A DNA stretch of 64,000 bases, from NCBI GenBank assembly GCA_022827185.1, contig JAJDTM010000065.1, positions 34,157-98,156 of the forward strand, given 5' to 3'. Below the pieces are notes generated by a model. The model made no database searches. It was not told the origin of the DNA and worked only from the letters and a program-made list of their open reading frames with translations. The stretch is from Candidatus Poribacteria bacterium. GTDB lineage: Bacteria > Poribacteria > WGA-4E > WGA-3G. A program made the position numbers and the translations under genes. Positions 17,607-25,878 of this stretch are shown piece by piece (position 1 is the first letter of the stretch; the number at the start of each line of letters is the position of its first letter).

Positions 17607-19169
17607 CTACTGCTGTGCCTCCTTTTCAATCTTTTCATGCTGTGCACGCGGCGTTTCCCGCAGTGCGAACCGGCTGTCTTGCATCCCTGGATTCTCAAGA
17701 TGTCCCATAGAAGGTTCAGCCTGTACTTTAGTCACAACAACTTCTACTGATTTTTCGATCTTGCTCAGGAAAGTCTTCGGATAAACGCCGATCCAGACGA
17801 TGAAGAGCAGGATTGGAAGCATCACAACGATTTCACGAGCATTCAAGTCCGGTAAACCTTCGTTTGTCTTATCCAGTGTCCCGAACATCACCCGTTGGAA
17901 CATCCACAGCATGTATACGGCTGCGAGGATTACACCGGCGGTCGCAAAGACTACGTAGACCTTAGAGAAAGCCTGTCCGACAAAACTGCCGGCCAGTATC
18001 ATATATTCACCGACGAACCCGTTTAGACCGGGTAGCCCGATTGAAGATAATGTTACAATCATAAAAATCGTAGCGAAGATCGGCATCCGTTTTGACAAGC
18101 CGCCGAAATCAACGATCATTCTACTGTGTCGCCGCTCATAAATCATCCCGACCAAGAGGAATAACGCGCCGGTGCTTAAGCCGTGATTCACCATTTGCAA
18201 CATACTTCCCTGAATACCTGCCGGATCTTTTGAAAAGAGTCCCAATACCACAAAACCGAGGTGACTGACACTCGAATATGCCACGAGTTTTTTCAAATCC
18301 GGCTGCACCATCGCCACTAATGCCCCATAGATGATACCAATGACGGCGAGTGTAACGATCAAAGGCGTATATTTATCCGCTGCATCGGGAAAAAGCGGTA
18401 GACAAAATCGGATGATCCCATAAGTGCCCATCTTTAGCAAGACCCCAGCAAGGATAACACTTCCCACCGTAGGTGCTTCAACGTGCGCATCTGGGAGCCA
18501 TGTATGGAAAGGGAAAAGTGGCACTTTAATAGCAAACGCTATGAAAAATGCAAGGAACAATAGATGTGAATGTTCAAATGGACCGCTTAGCGTCGTGAAA
18601 TCGAAACTGTTATCGTTTTGGAAATAGAGTGCTAAAATGCCGACAAGCATCAACGCACTACCTGCCATCGTATAGAGGACAAATTTCACGGTGGCGTAAA
18701 TCCGACGTTCGCCACCCCAAACACCGATGAGGAAGTACATCGGTATTAGCATTGACTCCCAAAATACGAAGAAGAGAAACAGGTCCAGCGAACAGAAGAC
18801 CCCCAACATCCCGGTTTCGAGTGCAAGGAGCGACATCATAAAGCCGCTCAACCCTTTTTCAACAGAATTCCATGCGGCGAGGATACATATCGGTGTCAGG
18901 AAAGTCGTCAGTAAGACCAACCACAACGATATACCGTCAATTCCGATATGGTAACTTGTGCCCAAACCCGGAATCCAACTTTTTTGCGTAACGTATTGGA
19001 ATGTCGCAGTGTCCGCGTTGAATCCAGTGTAAAGCCCCAACGAAATAACGAATGTCAGGAGTCCAATGACAAGCGCGATGCCTTTCACAGCAGTTGCCCC
19101 GAGGCCTCTAAGCAACGCGATTGCTATTACACCGAGTAGTGGTAAAAAAATGACTATTGAAAGTAACAA
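17607..19169 (-). CDS. nuoM: NADH-quinone oxidoreductase subunit M
   Basis: Antiporter-like proton-pumping subunit of complex I, 520 residues and about 14 helices. Characteristic segments are the Glu-containing LFLFFVFWESMLIPMYFLIG, AFAIKVPLFPFHTWLPDAHV, EAPTVGSVILAGVLLKMGTY, LKKLVAYSSVSHLGFVVLG and GLPGLNGFVGEYMILAGSF. The C-terminus has a soluble charged extension of about 45 residues (ending EKIEKEAQQ), longer than in many NuoM. GGAGGTTTCCTTG in the leader gives a strong ribosome site. It is followed by the antiporter-like gene after 33 bp and preceded by the DUF5069 gene. Confidence 0.97.
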   Translation of the reverse strand: MLLSIVIFLPLLGVIAIALLRGLGATAVKGIALVIGLLTFVISLGLYTGFNADTATFQYVTQKSWIPGLGTSYHIGIDGISLWLVLLTTFLTPICILAAWNSVEKGLSGFMMSLLALETGMLGVFCSLDLFLFFVFWESMLIPMYFLIGVWGGERRIYATVKFVLYTMAGSALMLVGILALYFQNDNSFDFTTLSGPFEHSHLLFLAFFIAFAIKVPLFPFHTWLPDAHVEAPTVGSVILAGVLLKMGTYGIIRFCLPLFPDAADKYTPLIVTLAVIGIIYGALVAMVQPDLKKLVAYSSVSHLGFVVLGLFSKDPAGIQGSMLQMVNHGLSTGALFLLVGMIYERRHSRMIVDFGGLSKRMPIFATIFMIVTLSSIGLPGLNGFVGEYMILAGSFVGQAFSKVYVVFATAGVILAAVYMLWMFQRVMFGTLDKTNEGLPDLNAREIVVMLPILLFIVWIGVYPKTFLSKIEKSVEVVVTKVQAEPSMGHLENPGMQDSRFALRETPRAQHEKIEKEAQQ

Positions 19170-19263
19170 GGAAACCTCCTTAGGGTATTTTAACTTTCAT
19201 CAATAGGCACGACCTGTTGGTCGCAATTTCCGTTCGTGAAGGCACAATCACCACCAGAACCAA

Positions 19264-19677
19264 TCAACCCATAGGTATAATGATCGGGAAAACGTCCGTG
19301 TCTTTTTGTTTTTCATTTAATTCGCGGCGGCGTTTTGAATATGAATAAGCGGCACGAGGCATGTGATTTTGCCACCATACCTTCAACTTACGATTGAACG
19401 TGGAGATGTCTTTATCCGATTTCCCACAGTTGTCCAACACCCACGCCCCCAATCTGATGTCATTATCAATCTGGACAGCGGCTTCCTGAAAAGCCTCTGC
19501 TGAGATGCCGAGGAAGGCTAAAATTGCTGTATCTTGATCGGAATCGGCACCGTATTTATAACTGCCGATTTCGCCAGTATGTGCGGCTCGTGCTTTATCT
19601 GTTAATCTAGCAACACCGCAGATACCAGCAACCTCTTTGTTGATCATATCGCGTGGTCGAAAAGTATTCTGCTTCAT
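19264..19677 (-). CDS. DUF5069-domain protein
   Basis: A 137-residue soluble protein of a family without assigned function. I recognise the pattern RPRDMINKEVAGICGVARLT-DKARA, GEIGSYKYGADSDQDTAILA-FLGISAEAFQ and the C-terminal DISTFNRKLKVWW. A start at 19677 is preferred over the Met four codons upstream because GGAGG lies five bases before it. The gene sits between nuoL and nuoM, an uncommon place for a non-Nuo gene. Whether it has a complex I role or merely uses the operon's promoter cannot be told from sequence. Confidence 0.78.
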   Translation of the reverse strand: MKQNTFRPRDMINKEVAGICGVARLTDKARAAHTGEIGSYKYGADSDQDTAILAFLGISAEAFQEAAVQIDNDIRLGAWVLDNCGKSDKDISTFNRKLKVWWQNHMPRAAYSYSKRRRELNEKQKDTDVFPIIIPMG

Positions 19678-19736
19678 CTTTTCCTCCATCAGTGTTCAAA
19701 AACAAGAATAAGAAAAAAATCCTATTGCACATCAAC

Positions 19737-21626
19737 TTAGGTAAAAAACAGGTAATATGCCAAGAATAACACAATTCCCAAGACCATCGAGATAATATAC
19801 GCTTGGACAAGCCCTGTTTGAAGTCGCCGTAACAATCCGCCAATAAACCTGATAAGCGCAGCCACACCGTTGACAATCCCGTCAATAACGCCGTTATCCA
19901 CCAGTTTCCACAAGAGGAAATGGGAACCGTTTTTAACCGGTTGCACGATGAGCGCGTTATACACCTCATCAACATAGTATTTGTTCGCAAGCAATCCATG
20001 GAATGTACCGGTAGGTTCATCAGACGGGGCGCGTTTGCTATAACGCCTCCAAGCGAACGCAATACCCGCTAAACCGACAACCGATGAAATTGCCATAAAC
20101 ACGAGGACATTGCCCGATGCGTCATGATGTGCCTCTGGAAACACATTCTTCGTGAACTCGTGGAACCAACTTTCATGTCCACCCCAACCTAATAGTAAAC
20201 CGATCAAGGCAGAAGGGATCGCCAGAATCGCTAACGGTACCCACATGACGGGTGGCGATTCGTGCAGATGTGAAGCGACTTCGGGTTCTACGCGAGATTC
20301 ACCGTAAAACGTCACAAAAATCAGACGGAACATATAGAAGGCTGTCAGGAATGCGGTGACCAATCCGATACCGTAAATTAACGGATTACTTCCCCATGCG
20401 CTGTGCAGAATTTCATCCTTGCTCCAGAAACCGCTCAGGAACGGGAATCCTGCGATCGCAAGCGCACCGACCAAAAAGGTCAAATGCGTTATCGGCATTT
20501 TCGATTTCAAGCCACCCATTTTTCGCATATCCAGTTCATTCGCCATAGCGTGCATCACACTACCAGCGGTAAGGAACATCAATCCTTTAAAGAAGGCATG
20601 TGTTACCAAGTGGAAAACGCCGGAGGCATAGGCACCGACACCGACACCGACGAACATATATCCGAGTTGGCTTACGGTCGAATAGGCGAGAATGCGTTTG
20701 ATGTCGTTCTGTGTGAGTGCAATCGTTGCAGCGAAAAACGCCGTCAAAACGCCGATCCATGCGACGACCTGTCCAGTATGTGCGATTTCATAAAGCACCG
20801 CGGAACGCGCTATCATATACACGCCTGCTGTTACCATTGTCGCGGCGTGAATCAATGCACTGACAGGTGTGGGACCCTCCATTGCATCCGGTAGCCACAC
20901 ATAAAGCGGGATCTGTGCCGATTTACCAATCGCGCCAACGAAGAGGAGCAACGTCGCAATTACGAGCGTGCTGGCACCAAAAACTTTCTGAAAATTATCT
21001 GCTTCGGCGGCATCAAACATCGTCCCAAAATCGAGCGTCCCGAAAGCCGCAAATAGCGTAAACATTCCCAACAAGAAACCGAAATCGCCGATCCGGTTCA
21101 CAATAAATGCTTTTTTCCCAGCATCCGTCGCCGACTGCTTGTCATACCAGAACCCGATCAGCAGATACGAGCAGAGACCAACGCCTTCCCATCCGACAAA
21201 CATCATCAGGTAGTTGTTGCCGAGGACGAGGATCAGCATTGCGAAAACAAACAGGTTCAGATAGGCGAAATAGCGTGTATAGCCTTCATCCCCGTGCATA
21301 TAACCGATTGAATACACGTGGATGAGGAAACCGACCCCCGTAATTACCAACAACATGACTGCTGTTAGCGCGTCCACGTGGAAGCCGATGTTGAAAGCGA
21401 ACCCTTCGCCTGTAATCCATTCATACAGCGTTTCATCGAATGGGGCAGCACCACCGTGTAGACTGGCAAAAACGATAATCGAACAGACTAAGGAGACAAG
21501 CACCACAAGCGTACCTATCCATCCGCTCAGTTTTTCGCTGCCTTTTAGCCATTTTCCGAATAATCCGTTAATCAGAAACCCAACAAGCGGGGCAACTAAC
21601 AGGACAACAATTAGTTCTTTTGACAT
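19737..21626 (-). CDS. nuoL: NADH-quinone oxidoreductase subunit L
   Basis: The distal proton-pumping subunit of complex I, which also has the long amphipathic lateral helix that clamps NuoM and NuoN. 629 residues. Recognised segments: NYLMMFVGWEGVGLCSYLLI, NRIGDFGFLLG, KSAQIPLYVWLPDAMEGPTP, VSALIHAATMVTAGVYM, NDIKRILAYSTVSQLGYMFV and HAFFKGLMFLTAGSVMHAM. The C-terminal region after residue 530 contains the lateral helix and the final membrane helix. AAGGAT precedes the ATG. It is separated from nuoK by about 118 bp that carry an intergenic repeat. Confidence 0.97.
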   Translation of the reverse strand: MSKELIVVLLVAPLVGFLINGLFGKWLKGSEKLSGWIGTLVVLVSLVCSIIVFASLHGGAAPFDETLYEWITGEGFAFNIGFHVDALTAVMLLVITGVGFLIHVYSIGYMHGDEGYTRYFAYLNLFVFAMLILVLGNNYLMMFVGWEGVGLCSYLLIGFWYDKQSATDAGKKAFIVNRIGDFGFLLGMFTLFAAFGTLDFGTMFDAAEADNFQKVFGASTLVIATLLLFVGAIGKSAQIPLYVWLPDAMEGPTPVSALIHAATMVTAGVYMIARSAVLYEIAHTGQVVAWIGVLTAFFAATIALTQNDIKRILAYSTVSQLGYMFVGVGVGAYASGVFHLVTHAFFKGLMFLTAGSVMHAMANELDMRKMGGLKSKMPITHLTFLVGALAIAGFPFLSGFWSKDEILHSAWGSNPLIYGIGLVTAFLTAFYMFRLIFVTFYGESRVEPEVASHLHESPPVMWVPLAILAIPSALIGLLLGWGGHESWFHEFTKNVFPEAHHDASGNVLVFMAISSVVGLAGIAFAWRRYSKRAPSDEPTGTFHGLLANKYYVDEVYNALIVQPVKNGSHFLLWKLVDNGVIDGIVNGVAALIRFIGGLLRRLQTGLVQAYIISMVLGIVLFLAYYLFFT

Positions 21627-21640
21627 ATTTTATCCTTTTA

Positions 21641-21742
21641 TGGCTATCGGCTATCGGCTATCAGTCAAGAATCGCTTGTGGCGTGCAAACGATACACACC
21701 TGCCACATACCGAAAGCCGACGGCTGACTACCGACTGCTAAC
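21641..21742. repeat. Heptamer-type inverted repeat (copy b)
   Basis: Three tandem GGCTATC units (21642-21662) and CAGTCA form the left arm. The right arm at 21713-21742 (AAGCCGACGGCTGACTACCG, then ACTGCTAAC) is an imperfect complement with the same 7-bp rhythm. It lies between nuoL and nuoK. Confidence 0.6.
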
Positions 21743-21743
21743 T

Positions 21744-22043
21744 TTAGCCTTTCAATGAATTAACTTCGTCCACGTTAATCGTTTGCTGATGTTTGAAGAC
21801 GCTGACAATAATTGCGAGACCGATAGCGACCTCAGCGGCAGCGACGGTCATTACGAAAAAGACGAACACCTGTCCTGTCGCTTCACCGAGACTGCGACTG
21901 ATTGCCACAAAGGCGAGATTCGCCGCATTCAGCATCAGTTCTATACACATAAAGATGATAATCGCGTTTCTGCGAATAAGCACCCCAATAACTCCGGTTG
22001 TAAACAGGAGTGCGCTCAAAACAAGATAATATTCTAATGCCAT
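21744..22043 (-). CDS. nuoK: NADH-quinone oxidoreductase subunit K
   Basis: A 99-residue, three-helix membrane-arm subunit of complex I (MrpC-like). It has the standard MALEYYLVLSALLFTTGVIG start, the RRNAIIIFMCIELMLNAANL segment with the conserved membrane Glu, and the second conserved Glu in FVMTVAAAEVAIGLAIIVSV. The leader AGGAAACTTAAAAAT before the ATG is duplicated 175 bp upstream, on the far side of an inserted repeat. Confidence 0.97.
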   Translation of the reverse strand: MALEYYLVLSALLFTTGVIGVLIRRNAIIIFMCIELMLNAANLAFVAISRSLGEATGQVFVFFVMTVAAAEVAIGLAIIVSVFKHQQTINVDEVNSLKG

Positions 22044-22233
22044 ATTTTTAAGTTTCCTGAGACCGAAAACCTCGTGCCTTCGTTAAAAATATCGGAGTCG
22101 AGTTTTTCGGTCTCGGTTCGGTCAAGTGGCTTTGGGACTTTGACATCCGCCGGCGTAATCCGCCTTCCATTACATTACAGGCTACGTTTTTGATACTGAA
22201 AAGATAAAAACCTTACCTATTTTTAAGTTTCCT
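22043..22233. repeat. Insertion-like repeat between nuoJ and nuoK flanked by 16-bp direct repeats
   Basis: TATTTTTAAGTTTCCT occurs at 22043-22058 and again at 22218-22233. Between them is a hairpin (GAGACCGAAAACCTCG at 22059-22074 against CGAGTTTTTCGGTCTC at 22099-22114, one mismatch). A core at 22161-22194 is shared with the nuoF/nuoG spacer near 25.75 kb. No coding frame is seen. Confidence 0.65.
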
Positions 22234-22257
22234 TGCGGTTCGGTTAAACTACTGCAT

Positions 22258-22785
22258 TTAATTTTCTTCTTGACCTTCGCGTTTTACCAAGACGATAACG
22301 CCAATCAATGCCGCCAACAAAATCAGCGAAGTAACCTCAAAAGGTAAGAGGTACTTGCTGAACAACAGTTCACCGATGTCATAAGTCGTTGTCGTTACCG
22401 CTGCCGTAGTGGGTTCCGCGGAGGCTACAGCGGTATCGTTAAGGGCATTCACTGCGATATAGATGCCTTCGGCAGCAAAGAGGATACCAAGGATGATCGC
22501 AAGCCCTTTCAGTTTGCCGCTCATCATCCCTTTCACTGAAAGTGTTCCGAGGTTCAGGAGCATAATCACGAAAAGGAATAGCACCATAATCGCGCCTGCA
22601 TAAACGATAACTTGTGCAGCGGCAACGAAATGCGCGCCTAACAACACAAACAGCCCCGCCTGTGCGAAAAACGTCACAATCAGCGAAAGCGCGCTATAAA
22701 TCGGATGTCGAAACGAGATAACAGCGATCGCGCCAATCAGCGCGACTGCGCCAAAGAGAATAAATAGTATCTGTTCTGGATTCAT
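22258..22785 (-). CDS. nuoJ: NADH-quinone oxidoreductase subunit J
   Basis: Membrane-arm subunit of complex I, 175 residues and five helices. The pi-bulge helix region is seen in GAHFVAAAQVIVYAGAIMVL, followed by FLFVIMLLNLG. The C-terminal helix EVTSLILLAALIGVIVLVKR ends in a charged tail. It starts only 10 bp after the nuoH stop, the gap where nuoI normally sits. Its own downstream side carries the insertion-like repeat that separates it from nuoK. Confidence 0.96.
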   Translation of the reverse strand: MNPEQILFILFGAVALIGAIAVISFRHPIYSALSLIVTFFAQAGLFVLLGAHFVAAAQVIVYAGAIMVLFLFVIMLLNLGTLSVKGMMSGKLKGLAIILGILFAAEGIYIAVNALNDTAVASAEPTTAAVTTTTYDIGELLFSKYLLPFEVTSLILLAALIGVIVLVKREGQEEN

Positions 22786-22795
22786 TGCACGCCTC

Positions 22796-23989
22796 CTACT
22801 CTATTGCGTCGAGAGCAGTCGGTGCGAACCGACTGTCGTCATCCTGTATTGCTGGCTCAGGTGCCTTATTCATGACCAACAGTCCTGCCACAATCGATAC
22901 GACGATAAACGCCGCAACCACATTGCCAATCCCGACAATCAGACGCGAGCCAGTCATTATCCACAGCGTGCCGGTTACAACAATTGAAGTTAAGGCGACA
23001 GGCAACAGGAATTTCCAACCGAAGTTCATGAGTTGATCATATCGGAATCGTGGGAGTGTCCAGCGGACCCAGATAAACACGAACAGGAAAATCGCTGTTT
23101 TGACGAAGAAGATACCGAACGAGATGAGTCCACTCCATACGGGACCGCCAACATTCTCCAATCCGAAGAAGTGCCATCCCCCCAAGAAAAGCGTCACTGT
23201 TACGGCAGAACCGACAATCATGTTCATATATTCCGCCATGAAAAACATAGCGAATTTCATGCTGCTGTATTCGGTGTGATACCCTGCAACGAGTTCCTGT
23301 TCCGCTTCTGCGAGGTCAAAGGGTAAGCGGTTCGTTTCCGCATACATCGCAGTCGTGAATGCGAGAAATGCGGGGAAGTGAATTAGGAAGTTCCACTGCC
23401 ACGGATATGCCCCTTGTTCTATCGCGATTGTCCGAAGACTGAGTGTGTTGCCCGTTAGCATTAGGATACCGATGATTCCGAGTCCGAGTGTCAACTCGTA
23501 ACTGATCATCTGCGCCGATGAACGTAAACCGCCTAAAAGCGAATACTTGTTATTCGATGCCCATGCACCAAGCACAACGCCGTAGACCCCGAGAGACGTA
23601 ATCGCCAATATATACAGAATACCGATGTTAATGTCCGCAATATGGAGCGGTATCTCGTAGCCAAATAGCGTGATAGAACTCCCAAACGGCACGACTGCCA
23701 CCGTAACAAGTGCTGGGACCAATAGCATTGCGGGGGCAAGCACGTAGAGCGGTTTATCCACATGATTCGGGATGAGATCCTCCTTAAACATGAACTTAAG
23801 TCCGTCAGCGATAGGTTGGAGCAGCCCTTGCGGACCGACACGATTCGGTCCCAGTCGATCCTGCATCCATCCACTCACCCGACGTTCCGCCCAAATCATT
23901 ACCATCACGCCGATAATCAGCATGTGGACGATGATGAGAATTTTGACGACAGAACTGAGGATTAAAACGAGAAGAGGCATATTTTCCAT
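22796..23989 (-). CDS. nuoH: NADH-quinone oxidoreductase subunit H
   Basis: Membrane subunit at the junction with the peripheral arm, forming part of the quinone-binding chamber. 397 residues and eight helices. Signature segments are ERRVSGWMQDRLGPNRVGPQ, WASNNKYSLLGGLRSSAQMI, the acidic quinone-site loop ETNRLPFDLAEAEQELVAGY, HTEYSSMKFAMFFMAEYMNM and RWTLPRFRYDQLMNFGWKFL. The C-terminus is extended by about 40 residues with an extra hydrophobic stretch and a polar tail (ending FAPTALDAIE). It lies between nuoG (37 bp) and nuoJ (10 bp). Confidence 0.97.
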   Translation of the reverse strand: MENMPLLVLILSSVVKILIIVHMLIIGVMVMIWAERRVSGWMQDRLGPNRVGPQGLLQPIADGLKFMFKEDLIPNHVDKPLYVLAPAMLLVPALVTVAVVPFGSSITLFGYEIPLHIADINIGILYILAITSLGVYGVVLGAWASNNKYSLLGGLRSSAQMISYELTLGLGIIGILMLTGNTLSLRTIAIEQGAYPWQWNFLIHFPAFLAFTTAMYAETNRLPFDLAEAEQELVAGYHTEYSSMKFAMFFMAEYMNMIVGSAVTVTLFLGGWHFFGLENVGGPVWSGLISFGIFFVKTAIFLFVFIWVRWTLPRFRYDQLMNFGWKFLLPVALTSIVVTGTLWIMTGSRLIVGIGNVVAAFIVVSIVAGLLVMNKAPEPAIQDDDSRFAPTALDAIE

Positions 23990-24026
23990 AATTTCTCCTT
24001 CTTGATAACTCCTAAAGGCTACAGAC

Positions 24027-25682
24027 TTAGGCTAACTTAATCCCTGCATCCGCAATATTTTGATGTGTTGCCTCTGCATAACCCGGTACATTCTCAGCAA
24101 TTGCAAGGGCGATCTCACCAGCGAAATGATAGTTTATCTCACCGCCCAACTGCTTAGCTAGCTGCTGCGTAATCTCCCAATCCACGCGTGCCTCACCGGG
24201 TGGATCAATCGTCTTACGAATCCGTTGTACCCAACCTGTTGAATTGGTGAAAGTGCCATCTTTTTCGGCAAAAGTCGTCCCGGGCAATACCACATCTGCC
24301 AATTGCGTAACCTCTGACGGTAAAATATCTTGCACAATAAGGAAATCAACACTCTCTAACGCTGCCTTTTCTGCATCCTCAAGTGGACGTTCCGGCGCGC
24401 CGCTTACAAGATAGACGACTTTCGCACCTGAAACTTTCTCCCAAAGGGCATCGCCTTCTAAAACAACGTTCCCATTCGCAGAACCGAGTATCGTTCTCGC
24501 GCCTGCGGTATTAGGATTCTTATCCGCTTCGATTGTAAATTGTGGGAATTTGTGTTCTTCACCGGGCAGCTGCCCGAAGAGTCCCAACTGCGTTGTCTGT
24601 AGCACATCATGCGCGAACTGCTGTAAAACGTAGTTGTCTTCGTTCGTGGCTTGCGCAGAACCGATAACAACAATATCCTCAGCTGCTACTTCCGATAACT
24701 GCTCCTGAATCACGGTTAGCGCATCTGCCCAATGTGTTGGCGTGAGGTCATCATCAACCCGTTTAAGCGGAAGTTGGAGTCGGTCATCGCTGTTTACATA
24801 GTGGTAACCGAGACGACCATCATCACACATCCAGTGTTGGTTAACATCCTCATGGAAACGGGGCTTAAGTCTGTAAACACCATCGGCTTTATACTCCACG
24901 GTGATATTACAACCGACACTACATCCCGAGCAGACACTGTTCGCCTTCTCCATAAACCATGGACGCGACTTGAATAAGAAATCTTTGCTAATTAATGCGC
25001 CGACGGGACAGATATCAACGACATTTCCAGCGAGTTTATTATCAAGTAACTGAATAGGAGTCCCCTCGTGGCTTCTTGGAATATCAATTTCGTCGTGGGA
25101 GCCGCGGTGAACTAAACCTAATTCACCGGTTCCGGAAACCTCTTCCGCAAATCGGATACACCGAGTGCAGACGACACAGCGCGTTGAATAGAGCAGCACA
25201 TCCGGTCCTAAGTCTTTCTTGGGCGGGACATTTTTCACCTCAATGTAGCGACTCTTATCATGTCCGTGCCGATAACTGTAGTCTTGCAAATCGCATTCAC
25301 CCGCCTGATCACAGACAGGACAATCCAAAGGATGATGTACAAGTAGGAACTCAAGTACATCCTCTCGTGCCTTTTTGACGCGCGGACTATCTGTTTGAAC
25401 GATAGCATCATATTTTTCTTCTAATTTTCTTTCAGGTGGTGCGGATCGAACTGTCGTTGTACACCCGGTTGCTAATTGTCGGGCTGGACCGATTGTACCT
25501 GGTGGAGCACCTGGTATGGGGCCGTAAGGTTCAACGAGACACATTCTACAGTTCGCTGGACGACTCAACCCAGGGTGGTAGCAGTAGTGAGGTACTTCAA
25601 TACCGTGTTGCCGTGCAGCTTCAACTATATTCGTTCCATCTTCAACCTCTATCTCAAGATCATTCAGTTTAATAAATGCCAT
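24027..25682 (-). CDS. nuoG: NADH-quinone oxidoreductase subunit G, short form
   Basis: Iron-sulfur subunit of the complex I peripheral arm. The N-terminal [2Fe-2S] domain has C-x10-C-x2-C (HYCYHPGLSRPANCRMC). The His-ligated cluster is in HHPLDCPVCDQAGECDLQ, and CVVCTRCIRFAEE plus DICPVGAL bind the next [4Fe-4S] cluster. A further CSGCSVGCN motif resembles the N7-type site, though its fourth ligand is less obvious. The C-terminal molybdopterin-oxidoreductase-like domain is much reduced: the protein has 551 residues, against roughly 780-900 in Thermus or E. coli. The end ADVVLPGTTFAEKDGTFTNS is intact, so this is a compact natural form and not a truncation. Confidence 0.94.
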   Translation of the reverse strand: MAFIKLNDLEIEVEDGTNIVEAARQHGIEVPHYCYHPGLSRPANCRMCLVEPYGPIPGAPPGTIGPARQLATGCTTTVRSAPPERKLEEKYDAIVQTDSPRVKKAREDVLEFLLVHHPLDCPVCDQAGECDLQDYSYRHGHDKSRYIEVKNVPPKKDLGPDVLLYSTRCVVCTRCIRFAEEVSGTGELGLVHRGSHDEIDIPRSHEGTPIQLLDNKLAGNVVDICPVGALISKDFLFKSRPWFMEKANSVCSGCSVGCNITVEYKADGVYRLKPRFHEDVNQHWMCDDGRLGYHYVNSDDRLQLPLKRVDDDLTPTHWADALTVIQEQLSEVAAEDIVVIGSAQATNEDNYVLQQFAHDVLQTTQLGLFGQLPGEEHKFPQFTIEADKNPNTAGARTILGSANGNVVLEGDALWEKVSGAKVVYLVSGAPERPLEDAEKAALESVDFLIVQDILPSEVTQLADVVLPGTTFAEKDGTFTNSTGWVQRIRKTIDPPGEARVDWEITQQLAKQLGGEINYHFAGEIALAIAENVPGYAEATHQNIADAGIKLA

Positions 25683-25878
25683 ATTTTTAAATTACCTTGC
25701 GGTTAAGTAACGTGGTTTGGCTATTGAAGGTACTCTCTTTAGAGTCGCCCTCCATTTCATTACGGGCTTACGTTTCTGATTGTTTTACCGAAAACCCGTT
25801 TTGGACAAGGGACAAAACGGAACAGAAATCCAATATTTAAAAAATTGCGGTTTAGTTAGGTGCTGATTGAGGTCACTC
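25683..25878. repeat. Insertion-like repeat between nuoF and nuoG
   Basis: A 196-bp spacer. The core at 25746-25780 (CGCCCTCCATTTCATTACGG and onward) matches the core between nuoJ and nuoK with few changes. Related direct repeats containing TTGCGGTT flank it (25682-25707 and 25834-25856). ACCCGTTTTG and CAAAACGG around 25796-25820 make a small palindrome. No gene is seen. Confidence 0.55.

Noticed and set aside
20403..20894. 163-codon plus-strand open frame opposite nuoL
   Set aside because: Antisense shadow; its His/Cys-rich composition comes from complementing hydrophobic codons.
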